Shown here in pieces: positions 1 to 10,644 of a DNA stretch of 64,000 bases. Under the pieces are notes generated by a model, which had not been told where the DNA came from, searched no databases, and saw only the letters and a program-made list of their open reading frames with translations. The position numbers were made by a program, and so were the translations under genes. The DNA comes from Cytospora piceicola (Eukaryota; Ascomycota; Sordariomycetes; Diaporthales; Cytosporaceae), in contig JALQBC010000010.1 in NCBI GenBank assembly GCA_023375675.1, positions 620,001 to 684,000 on the forward strand. The letters run 5' to 3'. Position 1 is the stretch's first letter; the number at the start of each line of letters is the position of its first letter.

Positions 1-1039
1 TACGGCAGGCGAACTTTTGAAAGTATGTACTCCACCAGAAAGCAAAGGGGTCACCATCGTTGGCCACGGTGCTCGCAAGGGCGAAGCTCATCGAGGTCGG
101 TGCATTTTCATCAAGCGCTTACTATGGTGACTATCACTTGATAGCCGGTGCCCTCGTGCGTTGGTTATCGGTGCCCGGGCACATGCACCGAAAGAGGTAT
201 TTTATAGACTCTGCCGCGTTCTATCCTAGGCTTGTTGTTTTCTGATCATCTTGTTCGAAATCTTGCCAGCTCGAGGCCAAACAGAACCTCCCGGTCCCAA
301 GAAAGGAGCACCAACACGATGCTGTATGCAAGGCTTGGGGGCGTAAATGTTGCCAGGGGCACCGGGTGGACCTATGACACCGGGAAGCATGAGCGATATG
401 GAACCCGAGAAGAGCTGGAATGGTTGTGGAATGGTTGTAAGAATTAACCGACATCCCTTGCATACCACTGGGTACCTAGGTAGTGAGACAACGATGATCC
501 ATTCTCCATGGGCTGCAGTCCCCCGGTCGCCCTCCCCCCCTCCCCTTAAACCGGAACTTGGACCGATCTCTGGTCGTTGAAGATTTTAGGTAATGAATCC
601 AGGGGTTTGCTCCTGTCAGATCAGATCCGGATCCCTGCAGCCCTGTGGGCGGGCTATACTTATATACAGTACATACTACAGTACATACATAAGTATGCAC
701 ATGTGATCCGTCGGGCTGATGATGAGCGATCAATGAAACGTGAAACGCTCGGCGACCGCGAACATGGCCGGGCGCGACGGCCGGATGACAATAAAGGAAA
801 CCCCCCACATTTACAGTGACAGCCGTAATTAAGCCGCGTCTTCCCGCCTCGCGAATCCAGTGACGCTGTCTGGCGACTTGTCTGTCGGCATAAGCCTTCA
901 TAGTCACTGGCAATTTCCAATCCAAACCCGCAACATTCCAACTTTCAACTTTCAACTTTTAACTTTGCGACAACCGAGAACCACGAGACACGAAGCCACG
1001 AACGACAGCGGCGACGACCACAAGCTACCCCTGGCGGGG
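1..1039. other. Intergenic region, left edge
   Basis: No convincing gene is visible; the open frames here overlap on both strands and resemble no family. The stretch contains one copy of the palindrome TACCTAGGTA at 473-482. The last 200 bases, rich in CAACTTTC and ACGA words, are the likely promoter and 5' leader of the Mpv17-family gene starting at 1040. Confidence 0.5.
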
Positions 1040-1899
1040 ATGGCAACGCACACCATGTACCGCGCCCTTGTGCGCCAGCAGATGCACTCGCTACGAAGCG
1101 GCGCGCGACAGTCGCAGCAGCAGCAGCAGTGCCGATGGCAGTCCACGAAACCCGGACCCGACGGCAGCAAGGGGATCCCAACACCGAACGTGATTCCCAC
1201 CGCGGACATCCCCTTCTGGTACCGACTAGGGCCGTTGACGCGCGCCATGCAGTCTTATGGCCGCGCACAGAGGAAGAGGCCGTGGGTGACCCAGGTGTGC
1301 ACCACCTTGACAATATACTTCTGCGCCGACGTCTCGGCCCAGCGCATCGGTGAGAAGGACTATGATGTTGAGCGGACGTGCCGGTCGGTGATCATCGGCG
1401 GCATTGCTTCGATTCCTAGCTTTGAGTGGTACGTACGGCGACTTTGGTCCCTTGTCTGGTTGTATGTATCGTGATGTCTTTTCTGACGGACCTCGTTGAC
1501 AGGTTTATGTGGCTGTCTCGAAACTTCAACTACCCTTCGTTCGTCCTGTCCATCGCTACAAAGATTATTGTAAACCAAGTCATGTTTACACCGATTTTCA
1601 ACACATACTTCTTCGGCATGCAAGCGTTTCTGGCTGGCGATAATCTGGTCGAGATCTGGGAGCGCATCCGGAGAACAGTGCCCGTCAGCCTGGCAAACTC
1701 GGCCAAGCTATGGCCCGCAGTCACGGCTATTAACATGGGATACGTACCGATAGAATATCGAAGTATATTCGCGGGCGTCATCAACATTGGGTGGCAGATA
1801 TATCTGACATGGCTGAACCGGATGGCCGAGGATGCAGAAGCAAGTTCGAGACCGAGTGGCAGGATCCCCCCTTCAGGAATGGATACGACCACAGCATAA
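1040..1899 (+). CDS. Mpv17/PMP22 family membrane protein (first of two)
   Basis: Two exons, 1040-1428 and 1503-1899, give 261 residues; the 74-nt intron starts GTACGT, has a CTGAC branch point and ends CAG. The N-terminus (about residues 1-50) is rich in Arg, Gln and Ser with few acidic residues, including a CAG-encoded Gln run, and looks like a mitochondrial targeting sequence. Several hydrophobic helices follow. The C-terminal family signature is clear: a Trp-Pro pair near residue 200, then a VP-x-EYR element and a final helix with GWQIYLTWLN. Family members (yeast Sym1, mammalian Mpv17 and PXMP2) are four-helix proteins of the mitochondrial inner or peroxisomal membrane, linked to metabolite or channel functions that remain incompletely defined. 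The mitochondrial location is inferred from the N-terminus. The ATG at 1040 was chosen because the in-frame upstream stretch has no protein character; an ATG four codons later is an alternative. Confidence 0.87.
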
Positions 1900-2401
1900 A
1901 TAGTATCAGGGATTGGATGGCAATGGATATGGCATTGGGCAACAGGGGATATATATACATATATATTACGTATATATCTCCCTAGGTATAGGTAGGTATA
2001 TATACGGGATAGACACATGGGGGTTCCAAGGTTGTTATTTACTTGGGTATAGAAAGAAGCATTAGACGGCGTTCAGGGGGGTACGGAAGCATATTAGCAT
2101 TTATGTCATGTCATGGCTTGAATACAGCATAGAGTTGGCACTGTGTCTTGACACACTATCTTGCCACAATCGTACGGTGGTACACTCCATATTGCACCGT
2201 GTGCGGACCACATGTCAGGAGAGGCTCGTGCTCCAAATTCCGCGACTCCAAAAGCTTCGAGGTCTTTTTCTGGCCTTGAATAGTGCGTGATTGGTACTTG
2301 CAGCATAACGTCACTGCTCTTTACCAACAACACCTTCACTCTCAACCTTCAACCTCACCGAGCCATTGACCACTGGCACCGTCCAGTTTCCGTCTTTTGC
2401 C
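1900..2401. other. Intergenic region upstream of dihydroorotate dehydrogenase
   Basis: Holds the 3' flank of the Mpv17-family gene, AT-rich with TATATA and TAGGTA runs around 1950-2005, and the promoter/5' leader of the gene at 2402. Nothing else was recognised. Confidence 0.5.
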
Positions 2402-4027
2402 ATGGCTCGACCAATTCCTCGCGGTCTGCCCTCTTCCTTGGCCGCCATTCGCCTCGCTAGACCAGCTCTCAGGCCCAGACTTGCTCTGCACCTGTCGACT
2501 CGACGAGCTGCCTCCTCTACCGCCGAAGCTACCACGTCCACGTCCACGTCCACGTCCTCGTCCTCGTCTTCATCCCCATCTTCCACCTCCAGCTCCAGCT
2601 CCCAGCAAAAAGAACTGCCCAGGCAATCCGCAATCGGCTTTGGTACAGCTGCCCTCTCTGTCTCTCTCGCCGCATCCCTCTACCTCGTCTACCTCTACGC
2701 AACCGACACCCGCGCCTCCTACCAGCAATGGCTCGTCCCACGACTCATCCGACTACTCTACCCCGATGCCGAAGATGCCCACCACATCGGCACCAAGGCC
2801 CTGAAAATCCTGTACGAGCTGGGTCTGAACCCGCGCGAACGACCTACGAGGACACCAGGCATCATCCCTGAGCCGTCCGATCTCGCCATCACCGTGTTCG
2901 ACACCACGCTTGCGAACCCGATCGGTATATCTGCGGGCCTTGACAAGGACGCCGAGATCCCCGACGCGCTGTTCGACCTGGGCGCCGGCGTGGTCGAGGT
3001 CGGCGGGTGCACGCCGCGCCGGCAGGACGGAAACGCCAAGCCGCGGGTCTGGCGGGTGCCCAGCGTCGAGGGCATGGTGAACCGGTACGGGCTGAACAGC
3101 CGCGGCGCGGACGCCATGGCCGCCACGCTGCGCAAGCGCGTGCGCAAGTTCGCGAGGACCCTCGGCCTCACGGAGCGGGAGGTCCTCAACGGGGAGGGCA
3201 CCGACGTCCCGCCGGGCAGCCTGCTGCCGGGCAGGCTGCTCTGCGTCCAGGTCGCGAAGCAGAAGGACACGGACGAGCGGGACGTCGAGGCCGTGGCCAG
3301 GGACTACGTCTACTGCGTGAGCAAGCTCGCCCCCTACGCGGACGTGCTGGTCGTCAACGTGAGCAGCCCGAACACGCCCGGCCTGAGGGACCTGCAGGCC
3401 GCGGAGCCGCTGGGTAGGATCCTGGGCGCGGTCGTCAAGGAGGCCCAGCGGGCCGAGAGGAAGCTGAAGCCCAGGGTCATGGTCAAGGTCTCCCCCGACG
3501 AGGACGAAGCCGCCCAGATGGAGGGGATCGTGCAGGCCGTCTACATGAGCGGCGTGGACGGCGTCATCGTGGGCAACACCACCAAGAGGAGGGCCGGGCT
3601 CGTCCCCGAGGGCGTCAGGCTCAACGCCCGCGAGCACCAGGCCCTGATGGAGACGGGCGGCTTCTCCGGGCCGACCATGTTCGACCGCACGCTGGACCTG
3701 GTGGGCAGGTACCGTAAGATGCTCGACGGCGCGGCGCTGAAGCAGGCCTCCTCGGGCGCTGCCGCCAAGGAGGAGGCCCCCGCCGCCGCCGCCGTCCCCG
3801 CTGTGGACGGCACCGTGTCCGGCAAGGTGGAGAGCCCCAGGGCCGCCCCGCCGCAGAAGGTCATCTTTGCGACCGGAGGCATCAAGAACGGCGAGCAGGC
3901 GCTCAAGGTCCTGAACGCCGGCGCGAGTGTGGCGATGATATACACGGGCATGGTCTACGGTGGTGCGGGCACCGTGACGAGGATGAAGGGGGAGATGAGG
4001 TCGGCCCTGACTGATGGGAAAGCATAG
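2402..4027 (+). CDS. Dihydroorotate dehydrogenase (quinone), mitochondrial, class 2
   Basis: One exon of 541 residues. The enzyme oxidises dihydroorotate to orotate (fourth step of de novo pyrimidine synthesis) using FMN and passes electrons to ubiquinone at the outer face of the inner mitochondrial membrane. Visible in order: a basic, Ser/Thr-rich presequence with a long Ser-Thr run; one transmembrane helix near residues 75-100 (AALSVSLAASLYLVYLY); then the flavin barrel with NPIGISAGLDKDAEIP near 172, GMVNRYGLNS, and VNVSSPNTPGLRDLQ near 317, which carries the class-2 catalytic serine. VKVSPDEDE, GVIVGNTT, GGFSGP and the C-terminal ATGGIKNG and MIYTGMVYGG phosphate-binding elements follow. 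A low-complexity Ala/Pro/Lys insert of about 40 residues (near 445-485) interrupts the region before the last phosphate loop. The ATG at 2402 has a better context than an in-frame ATG 12 codons upstream. Class-2 assignment rests on the membrane anchor and catalytic serine. Confidence 0.95.
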   Translation: MARPIPRGLPSSLAAIRLARPALRPRLALHLSTRRAASSTAEATTSTSTSTSSSSSSSPSSTSSSSSQQKELPRQSAIGFGTAALSVSLAASLYLVYLYATDTRASYQQWLVPRLIRLLYPDAEDAHHIGTKALKILYELGLNPRERPTRTPGIIPEPSDLAITVFDTTLANPIGISAGLDKDAEIPDALFDLGAGVVEVGGCTPRRQDGNAKPRVWRVPSVEGMVNRYGLNSRGADAMAATLRKRVRKFARTLGLTEREVLNGEGTDVPPGSLLPGRLLCVQVAKQKDTDERDVEAVARDYVYCVSKLAPYADVLVVNVSSPNTPGLRDLQAAEPLGRILGAVVKEAQRAERKLKPRVMVKVSPDEDEAAQMEGIVQAVYMSGVDGVIVGNTTKRRAGLVPEGVRLNAREHQALMETGGFSGPTMFDRTLDLVGRYRKMLDGAALKQASSGAAAKEEAPAAAAVPAVDGTVSGKVESPRAAPPQKVIFATGGIKNGEQALKVLNAGASVAMIYTGMVYGGAGTVTRMKGEMRSALTDGKA

Positions 4028-4694
4028 TGTTGGGACTGCATAGGTTAGACAAAATACAGCTTAGCAGGGCTTCAATCGAGCGTGTACCGAGACCACCGTG
4101 AAGAGTAGTCGGCTGAGTGACTACGCTCACAGGTTTGGTATCAGAAACCACCCGCTGCCAAACCTCCTGGTCAACTAACTAGTAGAATAGGGAGTGAGTA
4201 CAACGAGACGCTCAACCGAAACCGAGCTACATGCGTACGAGTCATTTGGCTGTCATCTTTCTCTTGATGTTCATGCTGGGCCTGCCACTCGTAACCCGGG
4301 ATGGTCCTCCCATACAGGACGGCCGAGGTCCACCAGACCGACCACGAGGAATGAACCTAGCTTAGTACCACTACAACACTGGTGGCATGCAGTTCACTAA
4401 TTACAAAGGTGGTGACTTGAGTCCTTATATTCTATATCCAACTCTATAGGCCCTGGGATCTCTAACAAGATCCTGACCCCTAGGCTTCGTGCTTCCAAAA
4501 CATCGAGCCTAATTCCTGCGTCATACTAAAGGAGCTGATGTACAAGTTCCTGGGTATCAATCGCTTCTATGCTATACCAATGACTTTTCCACAGAACATA
4601 CACATACACACACACATACATACACAATTAACCCTCTCATTACAGGGTGCCCTTTACTTATACAGGAGGCCCTTTCCGTTCTCCGCCTCCTACA
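4028..4694. other. Convergent 3' intergenic region
   Basis: Lies between the stops of the dihydroorotate dehydrogenase gene (+) and the prenyltransferase gene (-). It is AT-richer than the flanking genes and contains a CA-rich microsatellite (ACACATACACAC type) near 4597-4627. It presumably holds both 3' UTRs. Confidence 0.5.
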
Positions 4695-5612
4695 TCACGC
4701 GTCGACGACGTTCCAGTGCCTCAGCAAGCTCCTCAGACCACCGCAGTAACCCCTCAGAGCCAAGACCTCGCCACTGCTGGTGTCGCCAAAGCAGTAGGAC
4801 AGGACGTCCGAGTCCTCGGACTCGTAGGAGGGTATGTCCCAGAAGGTGGCGAGGTTCTCCCCGACCTCGGGGATCTGCATGTCGTCGGGCAGCTTGACGG
4901 GGAACAGCAGGTGGAGCTCGATCTTGACGATCTTGCCCGTGTTGTAGTCCATCACCACGGTGAAGTAGTACCCCGAGTCCCGCAGCACGCCGATGATGTC
5001 CCGGTAGGCGGCGTCCGAGGGCGGCGGGGCGCCGCACAGGGCCACCAGGTCGTCCAGGGCCTTCCTGCTGAGGGGGCCCTGGGCCAGGAAGAAGAGGGAG
5101 ACGCGCTGCCGGGTGAACTGGAAGTGCACGACGACGACCTGGTCGAGCCCGCGGGCGCGGAACTCGTCGCCGTGGGCGCGGATGGCGGCGGGCATGCCGG
5201 GCACGCCCAGGACCTCGCCGGCGGGGCGCACCCCGCCGAGGTACATGAAGACTGCGTCGCAGCCCCTGTCGACGCTGAACTCGGGCAGCTCGAAGGGGAG
5301 CCCGTCGAAGTGGCCGCGGGCCGCCGCGGCGAGCACGACGAGCGGGTCGTCCGGGTGCAGCCAGCCGCGCCCGAGGGCGATGTCGATCGTGTCGGCCTGC
5401 GTGCTCGTGATGACCCGGAACAGGAGCGGCACCCCCGCCCGGCTGCTGCCCCGCATCTGTATCGCCGCGTCGTACATGAGGTCGCCGTACGCGTTGATGA
5501 CCCCCCTGACGGCCTCCTCGTCGTACGGGGCGCCCATCTCCTCCGACCCCTTCCTTATGTCCTCCAGGAACCGCGCCTCGACGAATGGTACCCGTTCGGA
5601 TGTGGCTGACAT
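4695..5612 (-). CDS. ABBA aromatic prenyltransferase, CloQ/NphB (Orf2) type
   Basis: A single exon of 305 residues with no signal peptide or membrane helix, matching the size of soluble ABBA prenyltransferases. Family-typical segments are a FLEDIRKGSEEMGAPYDE helix at 16-33, an ITSTQADTIDIAL stretch near 68-80, YLGGVRPAGEVLGVPGMP at 124-141, a GPLSRKALDDLVAL segment, a strand with FTVVMDYNTGKIVKIELH, and the C-terminal CFGDTSSGEVLALRGY followed by LLRHWN. These follow the order seen in bacterial CloQ. The family attaches dimethylallyl or longer prenyl groups to aromatic rings; the few characterised fungal members prenylate dihydroxynaphthalenes, and CloQ acts on 4-hydroxyphenylpyruvate. Substrate and prenyl length here cannot be read from sequence. 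It differs from the larger fungal DMATS/indole prenyltransferases. The gene stands alone: it converges with dihydroorotate dehydrogenase and has no biosynthetic gene within several kb. An antisense frame covering the whole gene is a composition artefact. Confidence 0.87.
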   Translation of the reverse strand: MSATSERVPFVEARFLEDIRKGSEEMGAPYDEEAVRGVINAYGDLMYDAAIQMRGSSRAGVPLLFRVITSTQADTIDIALGRGWLHPDDPLVVLAAAARGHFDGLPFELPEFSVDRGCDAVFMYLGGVRPAGEVLGVPGMPAAIRAHGDEFRARGLDQVVVVHFQFTRQRVSLFFLAQGPLSRKALDDLVALCGAPPPSDAAYRDIIGVLRDSGYYFTVVMDYNTGKIVKIELHLLFPVKLPDDMQIPEVGENLATFWDIPSYESEDSDVLSYCFGDTSSGEVLALRGYCGGLRSLLRHWNVVDA

Positions 5613-5865
5613 CTTGAGGGGGGGTTTTATTATTATTATTATGGGTTATTGGTGGTTTTCCCTCCTGGCGCTGTTCTCTGCTTCGCTTTCGTATTCGACA
5701 ACAGTGGGGTGCCGGCCTGTTTGTTGTGTATTGTTTCTCGCTTTCTTGTTTCTCTTCTTTCTCTCCCCCGGGGTGTAGGCTGGAGGAGGATGGCTGGGCG
5801 TTCAGTTCCGGTTGTGCTGAGGGATAGAGTTTGGGATGGTCGAAGTATGTGTGATATGGATAGTC

Positions 5866-5892
5866 GTGTGTGTGTGTGTGTGTGTTTGTGTG
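5866..5892. repeat. (GT)n microsatellite
   Basis: About ten GT units followed by a TTTGTGTG variant, upstream of the prenyltransferase gene. Confidence 0.85.
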
Positions 5893-6902
5893 GTGAGAGT
5901 GCAAATCGAAATTGATCGATCGCCGCGCGAGGCGAACAAGCCGGGTGCCACCGGTATTTTGTTTCCCTTTTGGAGCACAAGAACCAAAGAGGTCAGACGG
6001 CGGGGATCAACAAGCCCACATCTTTCACCCCCGTTGCTTCGTTCCTGTGGAGAAGGGAAATGGCGGGAAAACATGTCAATACCAGGGCTGGCGAGTACAG
6101 TAATTGTCCGTCTCCACAAACCTATGGAGCTCTTCCTCAGAACCAACTGGCAGCCAGCAAACCAAAGGAATATCAGATCTCGGAAGGCATCCGCCAAATG
6201 AGTGCGTCAGCGTGTGCACTATGGACACTAGACCAAACTATGTATTGTATCATCTACATGCGTGCCCAGGTACCCTAGGGTATGGACTTACACAGTACTG
6301 TGATGTATGTAGATACCTATATTCCAACTACATTAATCCCCCAGTCCACCCCCCCCCCCTCCCTTTGGCTCGTGCCCACTTTCGCCCGCTGCCCGCCCTG
6401 GCGTTTCTGAGAATTCCCCAGAGAAAACAAAATGAAGTTTCCGCAGCCGACCACAATCACCATCTCTCTCGATCCGACATGCCGGGAAGCCGTCCCCACA
6501 CAGCGAGCGCCCAACGCGATCCGATTTCCTGATGGAACATAATGATGCACGCAGTGGGCTGCCGTGAGCAAAGGTGTATGCAGGGGTTGTAGGTATGTAC
6601 ATACTCTTCTGATTCTGATACTGATACTGTATGTACCATGGCTGTGGTTTCCATCAGACCGATATGTCAAAACCAAGATCTGATTCGCTGGTATTTAATC
6701 CTCCGGCAGTTGGTCCGCGGTTCCCGGGAGGAGGCGAGGCGAGGATGATCCCTGCCACTGCAAAAAAAGACCAGCCTCTTGTGCGATCCGTCCGTCAGTC
6801 AGCCAGTCAGTCACTCAGTCACTCAGTCACAACTTTGGGCTTTCGAGTCGGGTCGAGATGAGACAACGCCATGGCATGGCATGGCCTGCATGGAAGCAGT
6901 AA

Positions 6903-6928
6903 CAGCAGCAGCAGCAGCAGCAGCAGCA
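6903..6928. repeat. (CAG)n trinucleotide repeat
   Basis: Eight or nine CAG units in non-coding DNA. It is preceded near 6793-6830 by an imperfect CAGT/CAC-rich repeat (CAGTCAGT, CACTCAGT). Confidence 0.8.
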
Positions 6929-7500
6929 ACGAGCAAGAAACATCTTGGCCTTGACTCTACTCTCTTGACTGTACGGACTTACTGTGGTACGTTGTGGTAC
7001 ATTCCACATGTCGTTACACAGTAGACTTGATACATAGTATTTCCCGGCACAACAGCGGTGCAATTTCGATAGAAATACTGGGTACACATTGTTCTTTAAA
7101 ACCCGAACAAACGAACCCCTGATTGCGACAGAATAAAGTTTGGACCTGCAGGCCCGCCCCATACCGTGTATGGAATTATATGTAAACCAAACCCGCAAGA
7201 CTGGTCAGCCGGCACTCGGCTAATGCCCCAGGGTGGACAAAGCACAGGCCAGACGAAACCTTTCTCGACACTGCTCGAGTCGCAATTCCCATTCTTCTTC
7301 ATGCACACATATTTACATACACACACATACACATGACTGCAACGTCTGATAGATATAATGTACAATATATCATAGCATCCTGCGCATATGCCATGCTGCC
7401 ATGCATGCATGCTGTGTGCCCCTCGGAAGCCAAAAGAATCCCCATCCCTTCCACCCCACCATTCTCGCAGCCGACGGTGATGTGTCACTTTTTTGGTCAC

Positions 7501-7524
7501 ACTGTCACACTGTCACACTGTCAC
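7501..7524. repeat. Three 8-bp tandem units (ACTGTCAC)
   Basis: Three perfect consecutive copies of ACTGTCAC, preceded by a partial copy at 7495-7500. Confidence 0.75.
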
Positions 7525-7717
7525 CTTCAGCGGGCGGGGTCCGCCCCACTGCACGCGTCTTGATAGTGATGACTGCTTTTGGACATTGGCTCGCGCTGCC
7601 GGCAGTACCGCCCCGGTGCCTATCATAGTGTACATATAGCTATGTTGTGCACTGTGTCTATCCGTCGAGAATGTGTGTGGTAACATCCCGGACGGGGGCC
7701 CAGGCGAAGTGCTCTTG

Positions 7718-7765
7718 CATGTATGTATGTATGTATGTATGTACGTATATATGTATGTGTATGTA
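7718..7765. repeat. (TATG)n tetranucleotide tract
   Basis: Perfect TATG units followed by TACG/TATA variants; a microsatellite of about 48 bp in non-coding DNA. Confidence 0.8.
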
Positions 7766-8495
7766 CGATAGACAGGATCGGAATCCGACCCAGGACTTTT
7801 GCAGAGAACAAAGAAAGGTGGCAGCTGACTCTTAAAAGGACTCTTCCCGAAAAGAATTGGGGAGTCTGCCCGCTGGGCCTCTCTCCTCCTCCTCCTCCTC
7901 CATATGCCCTCTCCTTAGGGAGAGAGGAGACGGAAACAGCCGTCTTTATGTCAAAGACAAACCAACAGGCAGTGGGCGTGGAGACACAGGGAGAATAGAG
8001 TTTGGCCGGGGAGTACGGGAGGATACAAGCTTTTCATCTTGAGTAATTGCCAAGGAAGGCCACACCACGGCTTCAGAGCATATGGTTTTCTACGCTGATA
8101 ATAGTCAATTTAGCAATCTATTCTCGTGGTCCAGCCGCCACCTAGACACCTACCTTGGAGATTTAGGTAAAACGTATAATCGATCATCATTTCTGTCCCA
8201 GCTCACGGTCCCAGCTCGCACTCCCTACTAAAATTGACCACAGAAAACCACAGAAGAAAATTCGAAGAAGGAAATTAAAAGTCGAGGAAGATAAACGCCG
8301 GTACCGCCAACACCAACATTAAACTCTCAGTGTTCTCAATATCCGCAAAATTGATCAAGCTCTGATATCAACTCGGCCAAGATGGTAGCGAACCAGATCC
8401 GGGTGATGGATTTCCAAGCCCCCAAGACCGGCAGATGGACGATGGTCCTCATGTAACCTGGCCCAGTCGTGGCATCCCGGCCCTCACAATGATAT

Positions 8496-8981
8496 TCAGG
8501 GGAAATATGTCGCTATATGGACGAGGCCCTCCTCTGTCTGAATATAAGGTCCCCTGGGAAGCCTCGTTGGCCCCGTACCCCGCTCGCCCGGCTCCGGTTC
8601 GTTATCCAGCCAGAGCATGTCGGCTCGTAGAGGCCAGGAAGCCGAGTCCTTGTCGCTAGGGTCCATCTCGCGCTCCAAAATCTCCGCCTCCGACATCTCA
8701 AACCCCTCGGGCAGGGCTGGCTCGGGCTTGTCTCTCCTTGCCAGGGGCGGAGGCTGCGCAGGCCCCGCGTGGAACAGCTGGCGGTGTGTCGGACACACGA
8801 TGTGTCGCTGTTCTCCTATCCGCCGCAGAGGACGCCCCTCTGCCAGGACCAAGCGCTTCTGCACCGGGTCCCGGACGGCCACTTTGATCTGGATGGCCTT
8901 GGTCCAGGGCTTTCCGCTGGGCGCTTTGCCGCTGACGAGTCGGCGAAGGCCGAGGCTGAAATATGGCAACTTGAAGGGCAT
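8496..8981 (-). CDS. Hypothetical protein, 161 residues
   Basis: An uninterrupted frame opening with ATG at 8981. The product begins MPFKLPYFSLGLRRLVSGK, has a basic strand-rich first half (KAIQIKVAVRDP, RLVLAEGRPLRRIGEQ) with a Cys-Pro-Thr-His element (VCPTHRQLFHAGP), then an acidic Pro/Glu-rich second half (FEMSEAEILEREMDPSDKD). There is no signal peptide or membrane helix. No family was recognised. The change from basic to acidic halves and the long GC-balanced frame look coding. Its isolation between two long gaps and the lack of recognisable domains keep confidence moderate. A 5' or 3' exon could be missing from this model. Confidence 0.45.
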   Translation of the reverse strand: MPFKLPYFSLGLRRLVSGKAPSGKPWTKAIQIKVAVRDPVQKRLVLAEGRPLRRIGEQRHIVCPTHRQLFHAGPAQPPPLARRDKPEPALPEGFEMSEAEILEREMDPSDKDSASWPLRADMLWLDNEPEPGERGTGPTRLPRGPYIQTEEGLVHIATYFP

Positions 8982-10524
8982 TTTGATCTCTTGATGCCTC
9001 TTTTGTGGGGTGGGAGGAAGGTAAGTAGCAAGTCCTGGATTTCAAATTTGGTGGGTTCAGGTGAGACTGGAGTGCTCAGGTCCTTCCACGTCCGTGGGTG
9101 GGATCTATGTTGCGAACAAGGGGCAGCAGATTGGGAGCAAGAGCGTTGATATAAGAATTCTATGGTCCGACGAGGAGTCGGCTGGCTCTCGGACAGCATC
9201 ATGGTCGAGTATGCTTGGCTGGAGACTATGATAGCCAAGACGCCGTCGCGACTTAACGGCGAACGACGAACCAATGCCAGAAATCCATCTGGCTAAAACA
9301 CCGGGAGCCTGCCGAGTGCCTGAGAATGTCTGTGGTCGGACTCGAAAGTGGCTCAAGTGTCAGGCTACCTAGGTAATTTATGACTCACCGTAGAATCAGA
9401 AGATAGCCTGAGGTCGTTCTATAAAACACGCCATACCCACCCCCGGAGAACCTTTGGCCCACCCATCATGATGAGATTCCTTATCATAAGTGACTGACAT
9501 CTAGCCAGGGCACCGAAGCCATGATGCCTCTGATAGTTACCTAATTTCCAATTGTACAAACCAGAAGCTAGCGCAACACTGAGTAATAGCATCGTTTATA
9601 TTTTTGACTTCGGCTTGCTGGAATCAGCATATATTGACTTAGAAACTTATAGGAACTGGTTCAAGCTACTCTAGGTAGACGCCTGGTTAGTGGCTGGCTA
9701 ACGGGTAAAGGGGAGCCGGTTGTTTGTGATACGAGCCCTCGTATACACAGCACTATTGCGCGACAGTAACAATATTATATTTTATTTGTCCGCCTGGTTT
9801 GCTTGCGGGAGGGGACTGGTTGTTTTGCCTGTAGAGGCTGGAGACAACATGGTGGGCACCAGCTCTTTTAGGGACTCGTATTGATACTGTATGGAAGAAG
9901 GCTCCAGGCTACAATGTGTTGAGCACATCAGTATAAACACGCAAACAAATGGGCGGTCGCTTCCGCGACTACATAGCCTTTGAATTAGTACATACCCTGT
10001 ACGAACAAGAGACTAAGACAGCCCTGGTTCGTAGAAGTACTTATGTATCGATTCTGTTACGAACAAGGAAGCTTTACAGCCGTTTGGGCTTCCCATAACG
10101 GACATGGCGCCTTCGGTCAGTCCAGACGATTCGAGGCAATATATACTACACAATAATCAGTATTGATCGTTGCTAATCCTGTACTTGGTTGCTGGCTGTC
10201 ATCTAACAAAGCAACTATAATAAAGTTGTATACTTGAAGACTCTTTGAGGCCAGTAGCAGAATAAGACTGCGGCCAGGAGATTTTTCAAGATCTCTAGAC
10301 AGTAATAAAGTATCTAGATTTTAGATCGAATATCATCTAATATTCAATGGCTATTAGCCTTGTGTTTTCTAGCCCAGAAAACTCAATACGCACTTTACAC
10401 AATAACAATTCAACACCTACTTTGAATTGAAAGTTGCAACGACGGATCACAATCAACAAAACCCCACCCACCACTATCTCACCGCGAATTCCCAAGGCTA
10501 ATCCCCGAGTAACCCTCAACAACC
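8982..10524. other. AT-rich intergenic region
   Basis: About 1.5 kb, visibly AT-richer than the flanking genes, with no open frame of note from about 9300 to 10330. It contains one TACCTAGGTA palindrome at 9366-9375. It could be decayed repeat DNA, but no repeat copy or transposon coding remnant could be recognised. Confidence 0.4.
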
Positions 10525-10644
10525 ATGGCAGCGTTGCAAAAGGAAAAGATTTACCATCAGAGTCCAAGGTTTTATCTCAGCGTTCTCCCGGAGTTTTTGC
10601 CTCATATTGCACACCCTGTTCGACCCCAGATCACGAATCCATGA
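10525..10644 (+). other. Short ORF, 39 codons, possible gene remnant
   Basis: An ATG in good context (CAACCATGGC) opens a 39-codon frame reading MAALQKEKIYHQSPRFYLSV, then a hydrophobic-proline segment, and stops at 10642-10644. The leader upstream is A/C-rich like a real fungal 5' UTR. It could be the first exon of a decayed or unrecognised gene; no donor consensus was found near its end. On the other strand (10834-11103) another open frame has protein-like composition (WFFGLLAKIGQVAGLEPP, LLFKYTTKDVNVFAYMI), but no start or partner exon could be supported. Confidence 0.25.

Larger units (their letters stand above)
5613..8495. other. Long intergenic region with simple repeats
   Basis: Nearly 2.9 kb without a supportable gene. 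It contains the prenyltransferase promoter, with TTATTATTATTAT at about 5626-5641, and simple repeats: GT at 5866-5892, CAG at 6903-6928, an 8-bp repeat at 7501-7524 and a TATG tract near 7718-7765. Short open frames exist in every phase, but none shows family similarity or splice-linked partners. Confidence 0.5.

Noticed and set aside
2753..3637. Minus-strand open frame of 294 codons inside dihydroorotate dehydrogenase
   Set aside because: Antisense shadow caused by high GC in third codon positions.
4647..5609. Plus-strand open frame of 320 codons opposite the prenyltransferase
   Set aside because: Exact antisense shadow of a GC-rich gene; composition is Gly/Val/Asp/Arg repetitive with no family features.
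4690..5904. Minus-strand open frame of 404 codons overlapping the prenyltransferase
   Set aside because: Arg/Pro/Gly-rich out-of-frame shadow with a microsatellite-derived start; the 305-residue frame carries the family motifs.
9300..10330. RIP-mutated transposon relic
   Set aside because: AT-rich and gene-free, but no transposase or reverse-transcriptase remnant or terminal repeats could be seen; dinucleotide indices would be needed.
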